Shown: positions 6,333 through 14,856, numbered from the stretch's first letter. The stretch is DNA of 60,269 nt from Alistipes sp. (GCA_017558115.1 JAFYWG010000039.1:1-60269); one strand, 5' to 3'. Program-made: numbers and translations. Notes: a model not told the origin generated them from the letters alone.

Positions 6333-7757
6333 ATGTTGGACTTAGATAGAACCATGCTGCACTCGCTTGTGGAAGAGTATCGTGCGAACTTCTCGAAAAA
6401 TATATCGCGCGAGATATATAAGTGGCGTATCGTGGAGTGCTTCCAGCGACATTGGGATATTGAGGCAGGGGATTTCGCCTCAATGCTATCGAAGGCCTTT
6501 TCACAAGCAGATAGACTTATCGAGTCGCGCTACCGATATCCGTGTAGGATGTTGAAGCGCTTTGCGGAGCTATATCCCGAGGATGTGCGCTCACTATTTC
6601 GTGTGCTCTACGACGAGTCGCGACCTATGGCTCTGCGTATACGTGCCTATCTTTGGGGCATGGATATGCTCCTCGAACGCGTGGAGAGTGGTAGTGCTGC
6701 GGCGCACTTTCAAACATATCATGTAGTGAGTGTAGCGCTCTGGCTACGTTATCCCGATAATCACTTCATCTATAAACATAAGGTGGCTCAAAGCCTCTTC
6801 GATGCGCTCGGAGTAAAGCAGATGCCACGAGGTGTCGGTGCCATCGTTGCCACCTACGAGTTGTATGGCGTGGTGGCAGAGGTCTTACGCAGCGATGCAG
6901 CATATCGTTCGATGCTTGATGCTGCGCTCGATGAGGGGTGTTACCCCGATAGGGCTATGGTGACTGCCGCAATCGACTTTGCAGAGTATGTAGCGCGATA
7001 TAGGGTGCGCTATCAGCCTGCAGGGCAGGGCGCAGGCCTCTATCTAACCTGGGATGATGCCATAGTGCGCGTGTTGGGCGATAGTAAGGAGGCTATGCAT
7101 AGTGCCGAAGTTGCGGAGCGAATACTGCGAGATGGGCTATATAGCACGGCGCGACGCTCGCCACAGAGGATTGTCGCTTGCTACATCAAAGAGAATGCTT
7201 TAGGGTTGTATCGTTTGGTGCGCAGGGGGTGTTATACGCTCTCGGAGTTTGGTCGCGCGAGGTATAGGGTGCTCGTTGGTAGTGTAGATTACCCGATCTT
7301 TGAGACGAACCTTGCAGTAGCTGCGGAGGTGGAGCGTAATTATGCGGCGTATACTCTAAATATTGAGGAGGAGTATAACTTAGTTTTTGACGACACGTCA
7401 GCTGACAATAAGGCGTTTGAGAGGTTTGTAAATAGATATTTCAGTTCGCAATATCCAACTCTTTATGTTGGATGTGAGCATGGCGTGTTGCTTTGCTCAA
7501 AGGGTGTTGAGGTGGTAGTTCTTCCGTACACATATGTGGAGTCGGCATCTCACTATCAGGTTATGGCAGAACTATACGAGAGGGTTAATCGAGGAGGGTG
7601 CTCGGTGGGCCTTTTGCTATATGTTGGTGGTGATGCTCCAGTATTTAATGCCGTGATTGATGGTAAGCGACTGATGGTTGCAAGCGTGGGTGCTAACGCC
7701 TCGTTTTATGAGTTCTGTCAGGCTGTAGATAGGGCTATTGAGCGCATCTTCGTGTAA
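6333..7757 (+). CDS. Protein with McrB-type N-terminal domain, no AAA+ motor
   Basis: A 474-aa cytosolic protein without signal peptide or membrane segment. Residues about 10-225 (EIYKWRIVECFQRHWDIEAGDFA, PDNHFIYKHKV, DEGCYPDRAMVTAAIDFAEY) closely resemble, from memory, the N-terminal region of McrB-like restriction GTPases of Bacteroidota. Those proteins continue into an AAA+ domain. Here no Walker A or B motif is present, and the C-terminal 250 residues match nothing I recognise. No McrC gene is nearby. A role in DNA recognition is possible but unproven. It starts 66 nt after the preceding stop; a second Met lies 21 nt downstream. Confidence 0.6.
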   Translation: MLDLDRTMLHSLVEEYRANFSKNISREIYKWRIVECFQRHWDIEAGDFASMLSKAFSQADRLIESRYRYPCRMLKRFAELYPEDVRSLFRVLYDESRPMALRIRAYLWGMDMLLERVESGSAAAHFQTYHVVSVALWLRYPDNHFIYKHKVAQSLFDALGVKQMPRGVGAIVATYELYGVVAEVLRSDAAYRSMLDAALDEGCYPDRAMVTAAIDFAEYVARYRVRYQPAGQGAGLYLTWDDAIVRVLGDSKEAMHSAEVAERILRDGLYSTARRSPQRIVACYIKENALGLYRLVRRGCYTLSEFGRARYRVLVGSVDYPIFETNLAVAAEVERNYAAYTLNIEEEYNLVFDDTSADNKAFERFVNRYFSSQYPTLYVGCEHGVLLCSKGVEVVVLPYTYVESASHYQVMAELYERVNRGGCSVGLLLYVGGDAPVFNAVIDGKRLMVASVGANASFYEFCQAVDRAIERIFV

Positions 7758-7807
7758 CTCAATTCAAATATTTTCAAGCGCATAGGCAGTTTGTCCAACT
7801 TTTTTTG

Positions 7808-7815
7808 TATCTTTG
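7808..7815 (+). promoter_or_regulatory. -7 box of the S9 peptidase gene
   Basis: TATCTTTG lies 44 nt before the ATG at 7859. The nearest upstream TTTG (7790-7793) is 14 nt away, shorter than usual. The box overlaps the first codons of a longer possible reading frame from 7805, which argues for the 7859 start. Confidence 0.6.
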
Positions 7816-7858
7816 TATACTGAAAATACTGCTATCAAGAGATCAATACTTTAATAAT

Positions 7859-10294
7859 ATGATTAAGAAACTATCAATGCTTTTCGTTGCTGTGGCTGCA
7901 ATGGTTGCTGCAACGCCCGCCTTTGGCGCTGAGCCCGAGGCTGTAAAGCCCAACTACGAGTTGGCAGAGCGATTCTCGCCTACAAAGGTGCGTCGCCTTG
8001 TTCCCCAGACCGCTGTCCACCCAGGTTGGTTCAAGAATTCATCAAAGTTCTGGTACTCATGGAGAAACATAGATGGCACCACATTCTATGTTGTAGACCC
8101 AGCATCTGGCAAGCGCACAGAGTTATGGAACATGGGTGAGCTTGCCGAGAAGGTTACGCTCGACACCAACTATCCATTTGACTGGCAGCACCTCCCCATT
8201 CGCAACATGGAGCTCAAGGAGGATAAATATGTTCTTTTCGACATCGCTCCAGCTGATGTAATGGTTGAGAACAACGACTACACACCCAAAGATGATGAGG
8301 GTATGGGTCTTGTATTCCACTACAAGTGGGACATCGCAACAAAGAGCCTCGAGCGCATCGATGAGCGTGACCCTTGGTACCCTGAGTGGGCAAATGTGTC
8401 ACCCGATGGCCGTATCGCTGTCTACCAGAAGGATAACAACCTTTGGTACATGTCTACAGAGGATGTAGAGAAGTGGGCACGCGATCCTCAGGACTCTACA
8501 ATCGTGGAGCACCAGATTACAACCGACGCTACTGAGGATACTGCATACCACTGGTTCGAGGACTGCATCGAGCAGCTCAAGGAGGGTGAGCGCTACCGCG
8601 TATACTTGCAGTGGTCGCCCGACTCAAAGCACTTCGCTACAGTGCGTTCTAACACCTCTATGCTCAAGGACTTCTGGGTGATTAACATCTTGAAGGAGCG
8701 CCCCGAGTTGTTCGAGTATAAGTATCAGATGCCAGGCGAGCAGAGCCCCGACTTCTGGTTGGAGTTGTTCAATGCCGAGACATTCGAGCGCCGTGAGGTG
8801 GATATGTCGAAGTATAAGGAGCAGATGCTCTTCATCTGTAACCGCCCCACGAAGTATGCAGACTACTACGAGCGTCCAGTGCGCATGGTATGGCAGGGTG
8901 ACAACGATAAGTTCTATGTTGTACGTCAGAGTCGCGACATTAAGCGTGCAGACCTCTGTGTGGTAGACGTGGCAACAGCTACAGCAAAGGATGTTATAGA
9001 GGAGAAGATGAATACCTCTATAGAGTGGCAGATGCCCACACTCGTAAACGGTGGCAAGGAGATTATCCAGTGGTCGGAGCGTACAGGTTGGGCACACCTA
9101 TATCGCTATTCGGCTGAGGGTGAGCTTATCAACCAGATTACTAAGGGCGAGTGGCACGTGTCTAACGTTCTCGGCGTCGATGATGCTAAGCGTGTTATCT
9201 ACTTCACCGCTACTGGCTACAACAAGGATGAGAACCCCTACTACTTGCACCTCTTCCGTGTAAACTACGACGGTACAGGCCTCAAGCAGCTCGATCCCAT
9301 GGATTTCAATGGCGACTTCTCGCTTTCGGACGATTGCCGCTACTTCGTTACTACATACTCGCGTGCTGATGCTGCTCCCGTATCGGAGCTATACACCGTT
9401 GATGGCAAGAAGATTATGACACTCGCAGAGGTAGACCTCGAGCCTCTCTTCGCTATCGGCTACCAGTATCCCGAGCCCTTCGTAGTTAAGGCTGCAGATG
9501 GCATCACCGATCTCCACGGCGTGATGTTCAAGCCCTACGACTTCGACCCCAACAAGAAGTATCCTATCATCGAGTACGTCTATCCAGGTCCTCAGACCGA
9601 GGCTGTAGAGCAGTCATGGTATCAGCCTTTGATTCGTACTGACCGCCTCGCACAAATGGGCTTCATTGTCATTACAGTAGGTAACCGCGGTGGTCATCCC
9701 GACCGCTCGAAGTGGTACCACAACTATGGCTATGGTAACTTGCGTGACTACGGTCTTAAGGATAAGGTTGTCGCAGCACAGCAGCTTGCGGCACGCCACA
9801 GCTTCATCGACATCGAGCGTGTCGGTATTCATGGTCACTCGGGTGGTGGCTTCATGTCTACAGCTGCTATTTTGATGTACCCCGACTTCTTCGACGTTGC
9901 AGTCTCATGCGCGGGTAACCACGATAATAACATCTACAACCGCTGGTGGAGCGAGAAGCACCACGGCATCATGGAGGTAGAGCAGGGTGGCGAGATTGTG
10001 TTTGAGTACCACATCTCTGCAAACCACGAGATCGCTGACCGCTTGAAGGGTAACCTCTTGCTTGTGCATGGCGACATCGACGAGAATGTACACCCCGGCT
10101 GTACTCTCCGCGTTGTGGATGCCCTTATTCGCAATAACAAACGCTTCGATATGCTCTTGTTGCCTGGCCAGCGTCACGGCTTCGGCGATATGAACGAGTA
10201 CTTCTTCTGGCGTATGGCGGACTACTTCGCTGAGCACCTCTTGGGTGAGCGCGAGACAACAACCGACATTCCTCAGCTCAATAACGACATCTAA
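7859..10294 (+). CDS. Secreted S9 family dipeptidyl/tripeptidyl peptidase
   Basis: The start at 7859 gives 811 aa with a signal peptide (MIKKLSMLFVAVAAMVAATPAFG). A DPP-IV-type beta-propeller follows over about 500 residues, then an alpha/beta-hydrolase domain. The nucleophile motif is GHSGGGFMS, the acid lies in HGDIDENVH and the base in PGQRHGFGD. Such enzymes cleave dipeptides or tripeptides from peptide N-termini, often after Pro or Ala, in the periplasm or at the surface, and feed peptide use by gut and oral Bacteroidales. DPP-IV itself normally has GWSYGG, so exact specificity is uncertain. The next gene starts 5 bp later, suggesting co-transcription. Confidence 0.88.
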   Translation: MIKKLSMLFVAVAAMVAATPAFGAEPEAVKPNYELAERFSPTKVRRLVPQTAVHPGWFKNSSKFWYSWRNIDGTTFYVVDPASGKRTELWNMGELAEKVTLDTNYPFDWQHLPIRNMELKEDKYVLFDIAPADVMVENNDYTPKDDEGMGLVFHYKWDIATKSLERIDERDPWYPEWANVSPDGRIAVYQKDNNLWYMSTEDVEKWARDPQDSTIVEHQITTDATEDTAYHWFEDCIEQLKEGERYRVYLQWSPDSKHFATVRSNTSMLKDFWVINILKERPELFEYKYQMPGEQSPDFWLELFNAETFERREVDMSKYKEQMLFICNRPTKYADYYERPVRMVWQGDNDKFYVVRQSRDIKRADLCVVDVATATAKDVIEEKMNTSIEWQMPTLVNGGKEIIQWSERTGWAHLYRYSAEGELINQITKGEWHVSNVLGVDDAKRVIYFTATGYNKDENPYYLHLFRVNYDGTGLKQLDPMDFNGDFSLSDDCRYFVTTYSRADAAPVSELYTVDGKKIMTLAEVDLEPLFAIGYQYPEPFVVKAADGITDLHGVMFKPYDFDPNKKYPIIEYVYPGPQTEAVEQSWYQPLIRTDRLAQMGFIVITVGNRGGHPDRSKWYHNYGYGNLRDYGLKDKVVAAQQLAARHSFIDIERVGIHGHSGGGFMSTAAILMYPDFFDVAVSCAGNHDNNIYNRWWSEKHHGIMEVEQGGEIVFEYHISANHEIADRLKGNLLLVHGDIDENVHPGCTLRVVDALIRNNKRFDMLLLPGQRHGFGDMNEYFFWRMADYFAEHLLGERETTTDIPQLNNDI

Positions 10295-10299
10295 TAGCG

Positions 10300-11082
10300 A
10301 TGGCTGAGGAGTTAAAGATTGCCCAGGGTGGCAAGTGTGAGCGTTACGACCTGCTTTATAGGCAGGTCGTTGCTCTTACAAAGGGTGAGTGCGACGATAT
10401 TGCCAATATGGCAAATGTCGCAGCTATGATTCACGCCACGATAGAACCGCTATGGACTGGTTTTTACCGCGTTGTGGGTGATGAGTTGGTGCTTGGTCCA
10501 TTCCAAGGCCCGCTGGCTTGTAGTCGCATTAAACGTGGCAAGGGTGTGTGTGGCATAGCGTGGGAGCGTGGCGAGACCATTGTCGTCGAGGATGTAGAGA
10601 AATTTCCCGGTCATATAGCTTGTTCTTCGCTTTCGCGTAGCGAGATTGTGGTTCCTGTATGGCGCGACAAGAGGGTAGTAGCGGTGTTGGATATAGATAG
10701 CGCAGCACTTGCCACCTTCGACCAGACAGATAGAGTGTGGTTAGAGCGCATCGTAGAGTGCTTTGGCGATAAGAGGAGCATCGTTGCCATAAAGCGTGTC
10801 ACGATGCGTGAGTTGGTAGCTGCGGTGCCATGCAGCAGCAACTATACCTTTTCTACAGCGCCAGATAGCGAGTCGCGCGACTATGATGATAATATGTGGA
10901 GTGATCTTGTGAGCAACATTATCGACTACTGTGGAGGCGATGCTGATAGGGTGGTTAAAACCTATGTCAACCACTTCGATAAGGATGACAACTATATCAT
11001 GACCTACGCCCTTGAGCTTTCGGAGAATGAATTTGAGGAGCTTAAGAGCGACTGCGAGGAGTGGCGCATGGAGGAGATATAA
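10300..11082 (+). CDS. Free methionine-R-sulfoxide reductase (GAF) with extra C-terminal domain
   Basis: Residues about 20-165 of this 260-aa protein are a GAF domain of the fRMsr (MsrC/YebR) type. The three redox cysteines sit at C74, C84 and C108 within GPLACSRI, GKGVCGIAW and GHIACSS, with the same 10- and 24-residue spacing as the E. coli enzyme. SRSEIVVPVW follows. It reduces free L-methionine-(R)-sulfoxide, probably with thioredoxin. Residues about 170-260 are an acidic extension absent from standard fRMsr (about 160 aa); I do not recognise it. The gene follows the peptidase gene by 5 bp. Confidence 0.85.
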   Translation: MAEELKIAQGGKCERYDLLYRQVVALTKGECDDIANMANVAAMIHATIEPLWTGFYRVVGDELVLGPFQGPLACSRIKRGKGVCGIAWERGETIVVEDVEKFPGHIACSSLSRSEIVVPVWRDKRVVAVLDIDSAALATFDQTDRVWLERIVECFGDKRSIVAIKRVTMRELVAAVPCSSNYTFSTAPDSESRDYDDNMWSDLVSNIIDYCGGDADRVVKTYVNHFDKDDNYIMTYALELSENEFEELKSDCEEWRMEEI

Positions 11083-11112
11083 GACAATTAGTAATTAGTA
11101 ATGTGAAATAAA

Positions 11113-11143
11113 ATTGGGACTGCCCTTTGTGGACAGTCCCAAT
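11113..11143. repeat. Terminator-like hairpin, copy 1 of cassette-1 boundary repeat
   Basis: A 10-bp perfect stem (ATTGGGACTG/CAGTCCCAAT) encloses CCCTTTGTGGA. The identical 31 bp recur at 12160-12190 in the same orientation. On the minus strand it is followed by TTTATTTCA, so it could terminate the beta-barrel gene, which ends 45 nt away. Confidence 0.8.
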
Positions 11144-11187
11144 CTCTTTCTACGTAGTTCTACATAGTCCGAACTTGTCTATTATCA

Positions 11188-11742
11188 TTAGAAGTATCGT
11201 GTTAAGCTTACGCCTATATTCATTAGTCCATATTGATTAAAGAAAGGTGTTTTCCTAGTGTCACCTAGATCTAAAAGAACTACACCGATAGAGGGTGTGT
11301 AATCAAATGATATTCCTATTGGAACCTCTTTAAATCTTAATCCCACCTTTGTCAATAGAGTAGAACCAATATAGGCTATTCCTGAATTTCCACCGGCATT
11401 ACTACCCATTCCTAAATCGAATGACCACTCTGTCTTACCGCCTGGACCATCCCAGATTACAATTTTTCGTCCATATAGAATTGTGAATTCTGCTGTAATG
11501 AAGTTGATGGATGCTAAACCAATTTCTTGTAAATTTTTGTTAACAAAAGCATACATTGATGGACCAAAGCGACCTTCTATATATGATGCATTATCGATGT
11601 AGTATTGTCCGACAACATTAAATCCAGCATCAACACGGAAACCCCAAGCCGATTTATATTCATAATCGGTTACTTCATCATTTTGACCAAATGCTACCAC
11701 GGTCGTCATTAGTGCAAAGACTAAGAATAAAAGTCTCTTCAT
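11188..11742 (-). CDS. Small outer-membrane beta-barrel protein, unknown role
   Basis: About 184 aa, with a signal peptide (MKRLLFLVFALMTTVVAFG). Alternating aromatic and glycine-rich strands follow (DLGMGSNAGGNSGIAYIG, VGLRFKEVPIGISFDYTP) and the protein ends in aromatic RYF. A terminal Phe is typical of outer-membrane barrels. The size fits an 8-strand barrel. The reading frame opens two codons earlier at 11748, but MKRLL makes the better signal start. Composition is clearly more AT-rich than the flanking housekeeping genes. It lies directly downstream of the structured RNA at 11790-12033 on the same strand, about 50 nt away, so that RNA could be its leader. Confidence 0.65.
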   Translation of the reverse strand: MKRLLFLVFALMTTVVAFGQNDEVTDYEYKSAWGFRVDAGFNVVGQYYIDNASYIEGRFGPSMYAFVNKNLQEIGLASINFITAEFTILYGRKIVIWDGPGGKTEWSFDLGMGSNAGGNSGIAYIGSTLLTKVGLRFKEVPIGISFDYTPSIGVVLLDLGDTRKTPFFNQYGLMNIGVSLTRYF

Positions 11743-11789
11743 AATCATGTGAGTTGCAACACCAGACCCCAGAAATGTTAATTATATAA

Positions 11790-12033
11790 AATAAGAAAGT
11801 GTGGAGTCTATTAGTCTATCTGAATGGAGGTTCTGGAATACCTTTGACCAAATAAACAATACCCCACACCCGTATCGAGCATGAGGCAAGAAATGTCCCA
11901 GACTATACAATACGAAGTGACGAGTGTGTTGCTCTCCTTGGTCAATTGAAATTTTCCAGATTTCCATTCAAGGGATAAAAGCTAATACACTTTCTTCAAA
12001 AAATATGTAGTATCAAAAACATAGTGCTTTTGA
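11790..12033 (-). ncRNA. Rod-shaped structured RNA, copy 1
   Basis: Six nested helices are seen on the minus strand (plus coordinates): 11987-11994/11795-11802 (GAAAGTGT), 11982-11986/11810-11814, 11963-11969/11822-11828 (GAATGGA), 11954-11960/11832-11838 (TCTGGAA), 11938-11945/11844-11851 (TTGACCAA) and 11921-11928/11865-11872 (CACACTCG, one G-U). A separate 5' hairpin, TATCAAAA/TTTTGATA, comes first. The RNA at 29662-29915 has the same plan with different bases in most helices. The innermost loop region keeps GTGTGGGGTAT. It has its own promoter and may be a free RNA or the leader of the beta-barrel gene. Ends are estimated. Confidence 0.72.
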
Positions 12034-12038
12034 TATTA

Positions 12039-12070
12039 CAAAGATAGTAGAATTTTCTTAAAATACCAAA
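12039..12070 (-). promoter_or_regulatory. Promoter of rod RNA copy 1
   Basis: Minus strand: TTTG (12067-12070), 20 nt, TATCTTTG (12039-12046). This is a full match to the Bacteroidota consensus. Confidence 0.82.
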
Positions 12071-12159
12071 TATAGAAGATTAGTTGTTTCGTTTCTGAAT
12101 ATATGTTATCTAAGATAGTATTTTATGATGGGATAAGACAGAGGTAAGTGTATAAATAA

Positions 12160-12197
12160 ATTGGGACTGCCCTTTGTGGACAGTCCCAATTTTTTTG
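12160..12197 (+). repeat. Terminator-like hairpin, copy 2 of cassette-1 boundary repeat
   Basis: The same 31-bp hairpin as 11113-11143, here followed by seven T on the plus strand, so it is a proper intrinsic terminator in that direction although no plus-strand gene precedes it closely. The two copies bracket rod RNA 1 and the beta-barrel gene. Confidence 0.8.
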
Positions 12198-12223
12198 CAT
12201 CATTACCTAATTAGATAACCTAT

Positions 12224-12256
12224 AAAAAATGGAGACTGCCCCGATGGGTAGCCTCC
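12224..12256 (-). terminator. rny terminator
   Basis: Minus strand: an imperfect stem GGAGGCTACCC / GGGCAGTCTCC with loop ATCG, followed by ATTTTTT, 24 nt past the rny stop. It shares GGCAGTC sequence with the neighbouring boundary hairpins. Confidence 0.8.
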
Positions 12257-12280
12257 AGATTTTATCTACGTGGGGGTAGA

Positions 12281-13813
12281 TTACTTTGCGTACGATACCG
12301 AACGAGTCTCGCGGATAACGGTAATCTTCACCTGACCGGGATATGTCATCTCGTCCTGAATCTTCTTTGCTATGTCGTGTGACAATGCCTCCGACTCCTG
12401 GTCTGAGAGCTTGTCGGCACCAACGATAACGCGGAGCTCACGACCTGCCTGGATAGCATAGGTCTTAACAACGCCAGGGTATGAGAGTGCGATACCCTCC
12501 ATCTCCTTAAGACGCTTGATGTATGACTCCACAACCTCGCGGCGTGCACCGGGGCGAGCACCCGAGATGGCGTCACACACCTGGATGATAGGTGCGATGA
12601 GAGATGTCATCTCTGCCTCGTCGTGGTGAGCACCGATGGCGTTGCATACGTCGGGCTTCTCCTTGTACTTCTCGGCGAGCTTCATACCGATGATTGCGTG
12701 TGGCAATTCGGGCTCATCATCGGGCACCTTGCCGATATCGTGCAAGAGACCTGCGCGGCGTGCCGCCTTGGGGTTGAGGCCAAGCTCTGCAGCCATGATG
12801 CCTGCGAGGTTTGCAGTCTCGCGAGCGTGCTGCAAGAGGTTCTGACCATATGAAGAGCGGTACTTCATCTTACCAATAAGGCGGATAAGCTCAGGGTGTA
12901 GACCATGAATACCGAGGTCGATGGTGGTGCGCTTGCCTACCTCTACGATCTCCTCCTCGATCTGCTTCTTAACCTTTGCTACAACCTCCTCGATGCGTGC
13001 GGGGTGGATACGACCATCTGTTACGAGCTGGTGCAATGCAAGGCGTGCAATCTCGCGACGTACGGGGTCGAAGCCCGAGAGGATGATAGCCTCAGGGGTA
13101 TCGTCAACGATAATCTCGATGCCAGTTGCTGCCTCCAAAGCGCGGATGTTACGACCCTCGCGACCGATGATGCGGCCCTTTACCTCGTCCGACTCGATGT
13201 TGAACACCGTAACGGCATTCTCGATAGCGGTCTCGGTAGCCACGCGCTGGATAGATGCTACGACGATGCGCTTAGCCTCCTTTGTTGCTGAGAGCTTAGC
13301 CTCCTCGATAGTCTCTGCTACGTATGCTGCGGCCTCGGCCTTAGCCTCGTTCTTCATATTCTCAATAAGAACGTTCTTTGCCTCCTCAGAGCTCATGCCC
13401 GAGATCTGCTCGAGGCGTGAGTTCTGCTCCTTGATTACCGATGCGAGCTCCTCCTTCTTTGTCTCGAGCTCCGCGGCGCGTGTCTCAAGCTGCTCCTTAC
13501 GCTTGTCGTAGTCCGAAGCTTTCTTGTCGAGGTCGCGCTCTTTGTGCTGGAGGTTTGCCTCGAGCTGCTTAGCGCGCTGCTCGCTCTGCTGCAGTTTCTG
13601 GTTGCGCTCATTCACCTGGCGATCGTGGTCGCTCTTAAGCTGGATAAACTTCTCCTTTGCCTGCAACATCTTCTCCTTTTTTATCATTTCGCCATCTGCC
13701 TCGGCCTTTGCTACGATGGCCTTGGCGCGTGATTTAGCTATGAAGTAGGCCGCGAAGCCTCCTACCAAAGCACCAACCACCAAACCGACGACTGTCAAAA
13801 TTACTGGTTCCAT
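12281..13813 (-). CDS. rny: Ribonuclease Y
   Basis: A 510-aa endoribonuclease. Domains in order: one N-terminal membrane helix (residues about 4-26), a long coiled coil (about 30-190), a KH RNA-binding domain ([17 protein letters not shown]), and an HD phosphohydrolase domain with the metal-binding HDIGK. It initiates mRNA turnover at the inner membrane. Length matches the family. It lies downstream of zapA and the probable 6S RNA. Only about 37 nt separate the RNA terminator from its ATG, so its promoter would overlap that terminator's T tract. Confidence 0.96.
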   Translation of the reverse strand: MEPVILTVVGLVVGALVGGFAAYFIAKSRAKAIVAKAEADGEMIKKEKMLQAKEKFIQLKSDHDRQVNERNQKLQQSEQRAKQLEANLQHKERDLDKKASDYDKRKEQLETRAAELETKKEELASVIKEQNSRLEQISGMSSEEAKNVLIENMKNEAKAEAAAYVAETIEEAKLSATKEAKRIVVASIQRVATETAIENAVTVFNIESDEVKGRIIGREGRNIRALEAATGIEIIVDDTPEAIILSGFDPVRREIARLALHQLVTDGRIHPARIEEVVAKVKKQIEEEIVEVGKRTTIDLGIHGLHPELIRLIGKMKYRSSYGQNLLQHARETANLAGIMAAELGLNPKAARRAGLLHDIGKVPDDEPELPHAIIGMKLAEKYKEKPDVCNAIGAHHDEAEMTSLIAPIIQVCDAISGARPGARREVVESYIKRLKEMEGIALSYPGVVKTYAIQAGRELRVIVGADKLSDQESEALSHDIAKKIQDEMTYPGQVKITVIRETRSVSYAK

Positions 13814-13850
13814 AGTTGTTGAATGTTATATAGTTAGTTTAATTGGTTGC

Positions 13851-13894
13851 AAAAAAAAATCCGCACGGACTCCTTAACTTGTTTGACGAATCCG
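13851..13894 (-). terminator. Terminator of the zapA-rny intergenic RNA
   Basis: Minus strand: stem CGGATTC/GAGTCCG (one wobble) with a 15-nt loop, then TGCGGA and nine T, followed by G. The T tract plus G could serve as a -33 element for rny, but no good -7 box is seen. Confidence 0.75.
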
Positions 13895-14108
13895 CAGATA
13901 AGTCATAGGTGGGGCTCCGAGGCACGCAACAGTCCACTGGTGGTATTAGCACACCCCGAAGGGTTGAGGCCTTGTTTTGTAACTTCACTCGAGAGTTGTC
14001 CCAATGTTATATAAATTGTACAGTTCGCAAAGCTTTTAAGGAATCTATGCGGGATAGATTTTTCTATATGAAAGAACGCTGACGCACTTATGGGGTGCAT
14101 CGCCCATA
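13851..14108 (-). ncRNA. ssrS: Probable 6S RNA between zapA and rny
   Basis: About 258 nt without an ORF run from a TAATATTTG-like -7 box (about 14116-14124) to a strong terminator. Several local hairpins are visible, including ATAGA-AAAA-TCTAT and ACCC-TTCG-GGGT, with the stretch GCGTGCCTCGGAGCCCC near the 3' end. A zapA-adjacent position is the classic place of 6S RNA in many bacteria. I could not draw a convincing complete 6S rod by hand, so the name rests mainly on synteny, size and terminator. Confidence 0.5.
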
Positions 14109-14184
14109 TATGTTGCAAATATTAAGCCTAAAGCCTACGGTAGAAGTGTGAATATAGATTCCACACTTAACCTTTATGCCGCAG

Positions 14185-14475
14185 TTAACCCTTCACGTAC
14201 TTACGTATGCGCTCCTCGATGGCGTGTAGCTCCTCTACATCCTCATCGCCAAGTGCCGAGCTGTGCTCGGTGGTTAGTGCGAGTATTGAGTATCGCAGTG
14301 CGGCCATGGCAATACGATCCTGCATGTCGAATTTCGGAATCTTTGAGTACTCCGTAATCTTCTCATTGAGGCGCTTTGCCGCTACGCGATATAGCTCTTC
14401 ATTTGCTGCGTCGATGGTCATCGGGTAGCTCTTGCCAGCTATTGATATGTTAACCTTTATCTTACCTTCTGCCAT
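14185..14475 (-). CDS. zapA: Cell division protein ZapA
   Basis: A 96-aa protein with the ZapA pattern: an N-terminal beta segment (KIKVNISIAGKSYPMTI), then NEELYRVAAKRLNEKI, and a C-terminal helix for dimerisation. ZapA crosslinks FtsZ protofilaments and stabilises the Z-ring. It follows the coiled-coil gene by 5 bp, so both share the promoter at 14825-14856. The structured intergenic RNA lies directly downstream. Confidence 0.9.
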   Translation of the reverse strand: MAEGKIKVNISIAGKSYPMTIDAANEELYRVAAKRLNEKITEYSKIPKFDMQDRIAMAALRYSILALTTEHSSALGDEDVEELHAIEERIRKYVKG

Positions 14476-14480
14476 CGTTG

Positions 14481-14783
14481 TTAATTATTATCCTCTTCGT
14501 GTTTTATGGCGGCTATGCAGCGGTCAACCTCCCGCAATAAATTGTTGACACGCTGTCGTGCACGCTCGACATTGCCACCTTCGCCACTCATCACGGCGCT
14601 AAGCTCGGCGCTCTTAAGGCGTGTGTCGAGGTCGCGAACCTTCTCTTCAAGGCGTCGCTTCTCCCCCTGTAGCCTGTCGCGCTCTTTGGCTAACGCTCGG
14701 CACTCGGCAGCAATACGACTATGGTCGGCAATAAGCCTCTCCACCTCGTCACGTAGTCTCTTTATGATCTCCTTCTCTGCCAT
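14481..14783 (-). CDS. Small coiled-coil protein, probable ZapA partner
   Basis: A 100-aa protein, almost entirely charged heptad sequence (RLRDEVERLIADHSRIAAEC, EKRRLEEKVRDLDTRL) with a short glycine break near residue 68. A coiled-coil gene in this place before zapA is common in Bacteroidales, and a ZapB-like division role is inferred from that context and fold only. It starts its own transcript from a strong promoter. Confidence 0.7.
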   Translation of the reverse strand: MAEKEIIKRLRDEVERLIADHSRIAAECRALAKERDRLQGEKRRLEEKVRDLDTRLKSAELSAVMSGEGGNVERARQRVNNLLREVDRCIAAIKHEEDNN

Positions 14784-14824
14784 AAAAGTGCAATGTCGCT
14801 ATTGTGCAACATGGTTTTATTGCC

Positions 14825-14856
14825 CAAAGATAATATTTTCTCAGGCAATAACCAAA
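14825..14856 (-). promoter_or_regulatory. Promoter of the coiled-coil/zapA operon
   Basis: Minus strand: TTTG (14853-14856), 20 nt, TATCTTTG (14825-14832). Full consensus; leader about 35 nt. Confidence 0.85.

Noticed and set aside
11782-11967. 61-codon frame on the minus strand
   Set aside because: It coincides with the paired helices of rod RNA copy 1; the other copy has no matching frame.
12921-13511. 196-codon Ser-rich frame on the plus strand inside rny
   Set aside because: Antisense shadow typical of coiled-coil genes with biased codon use.
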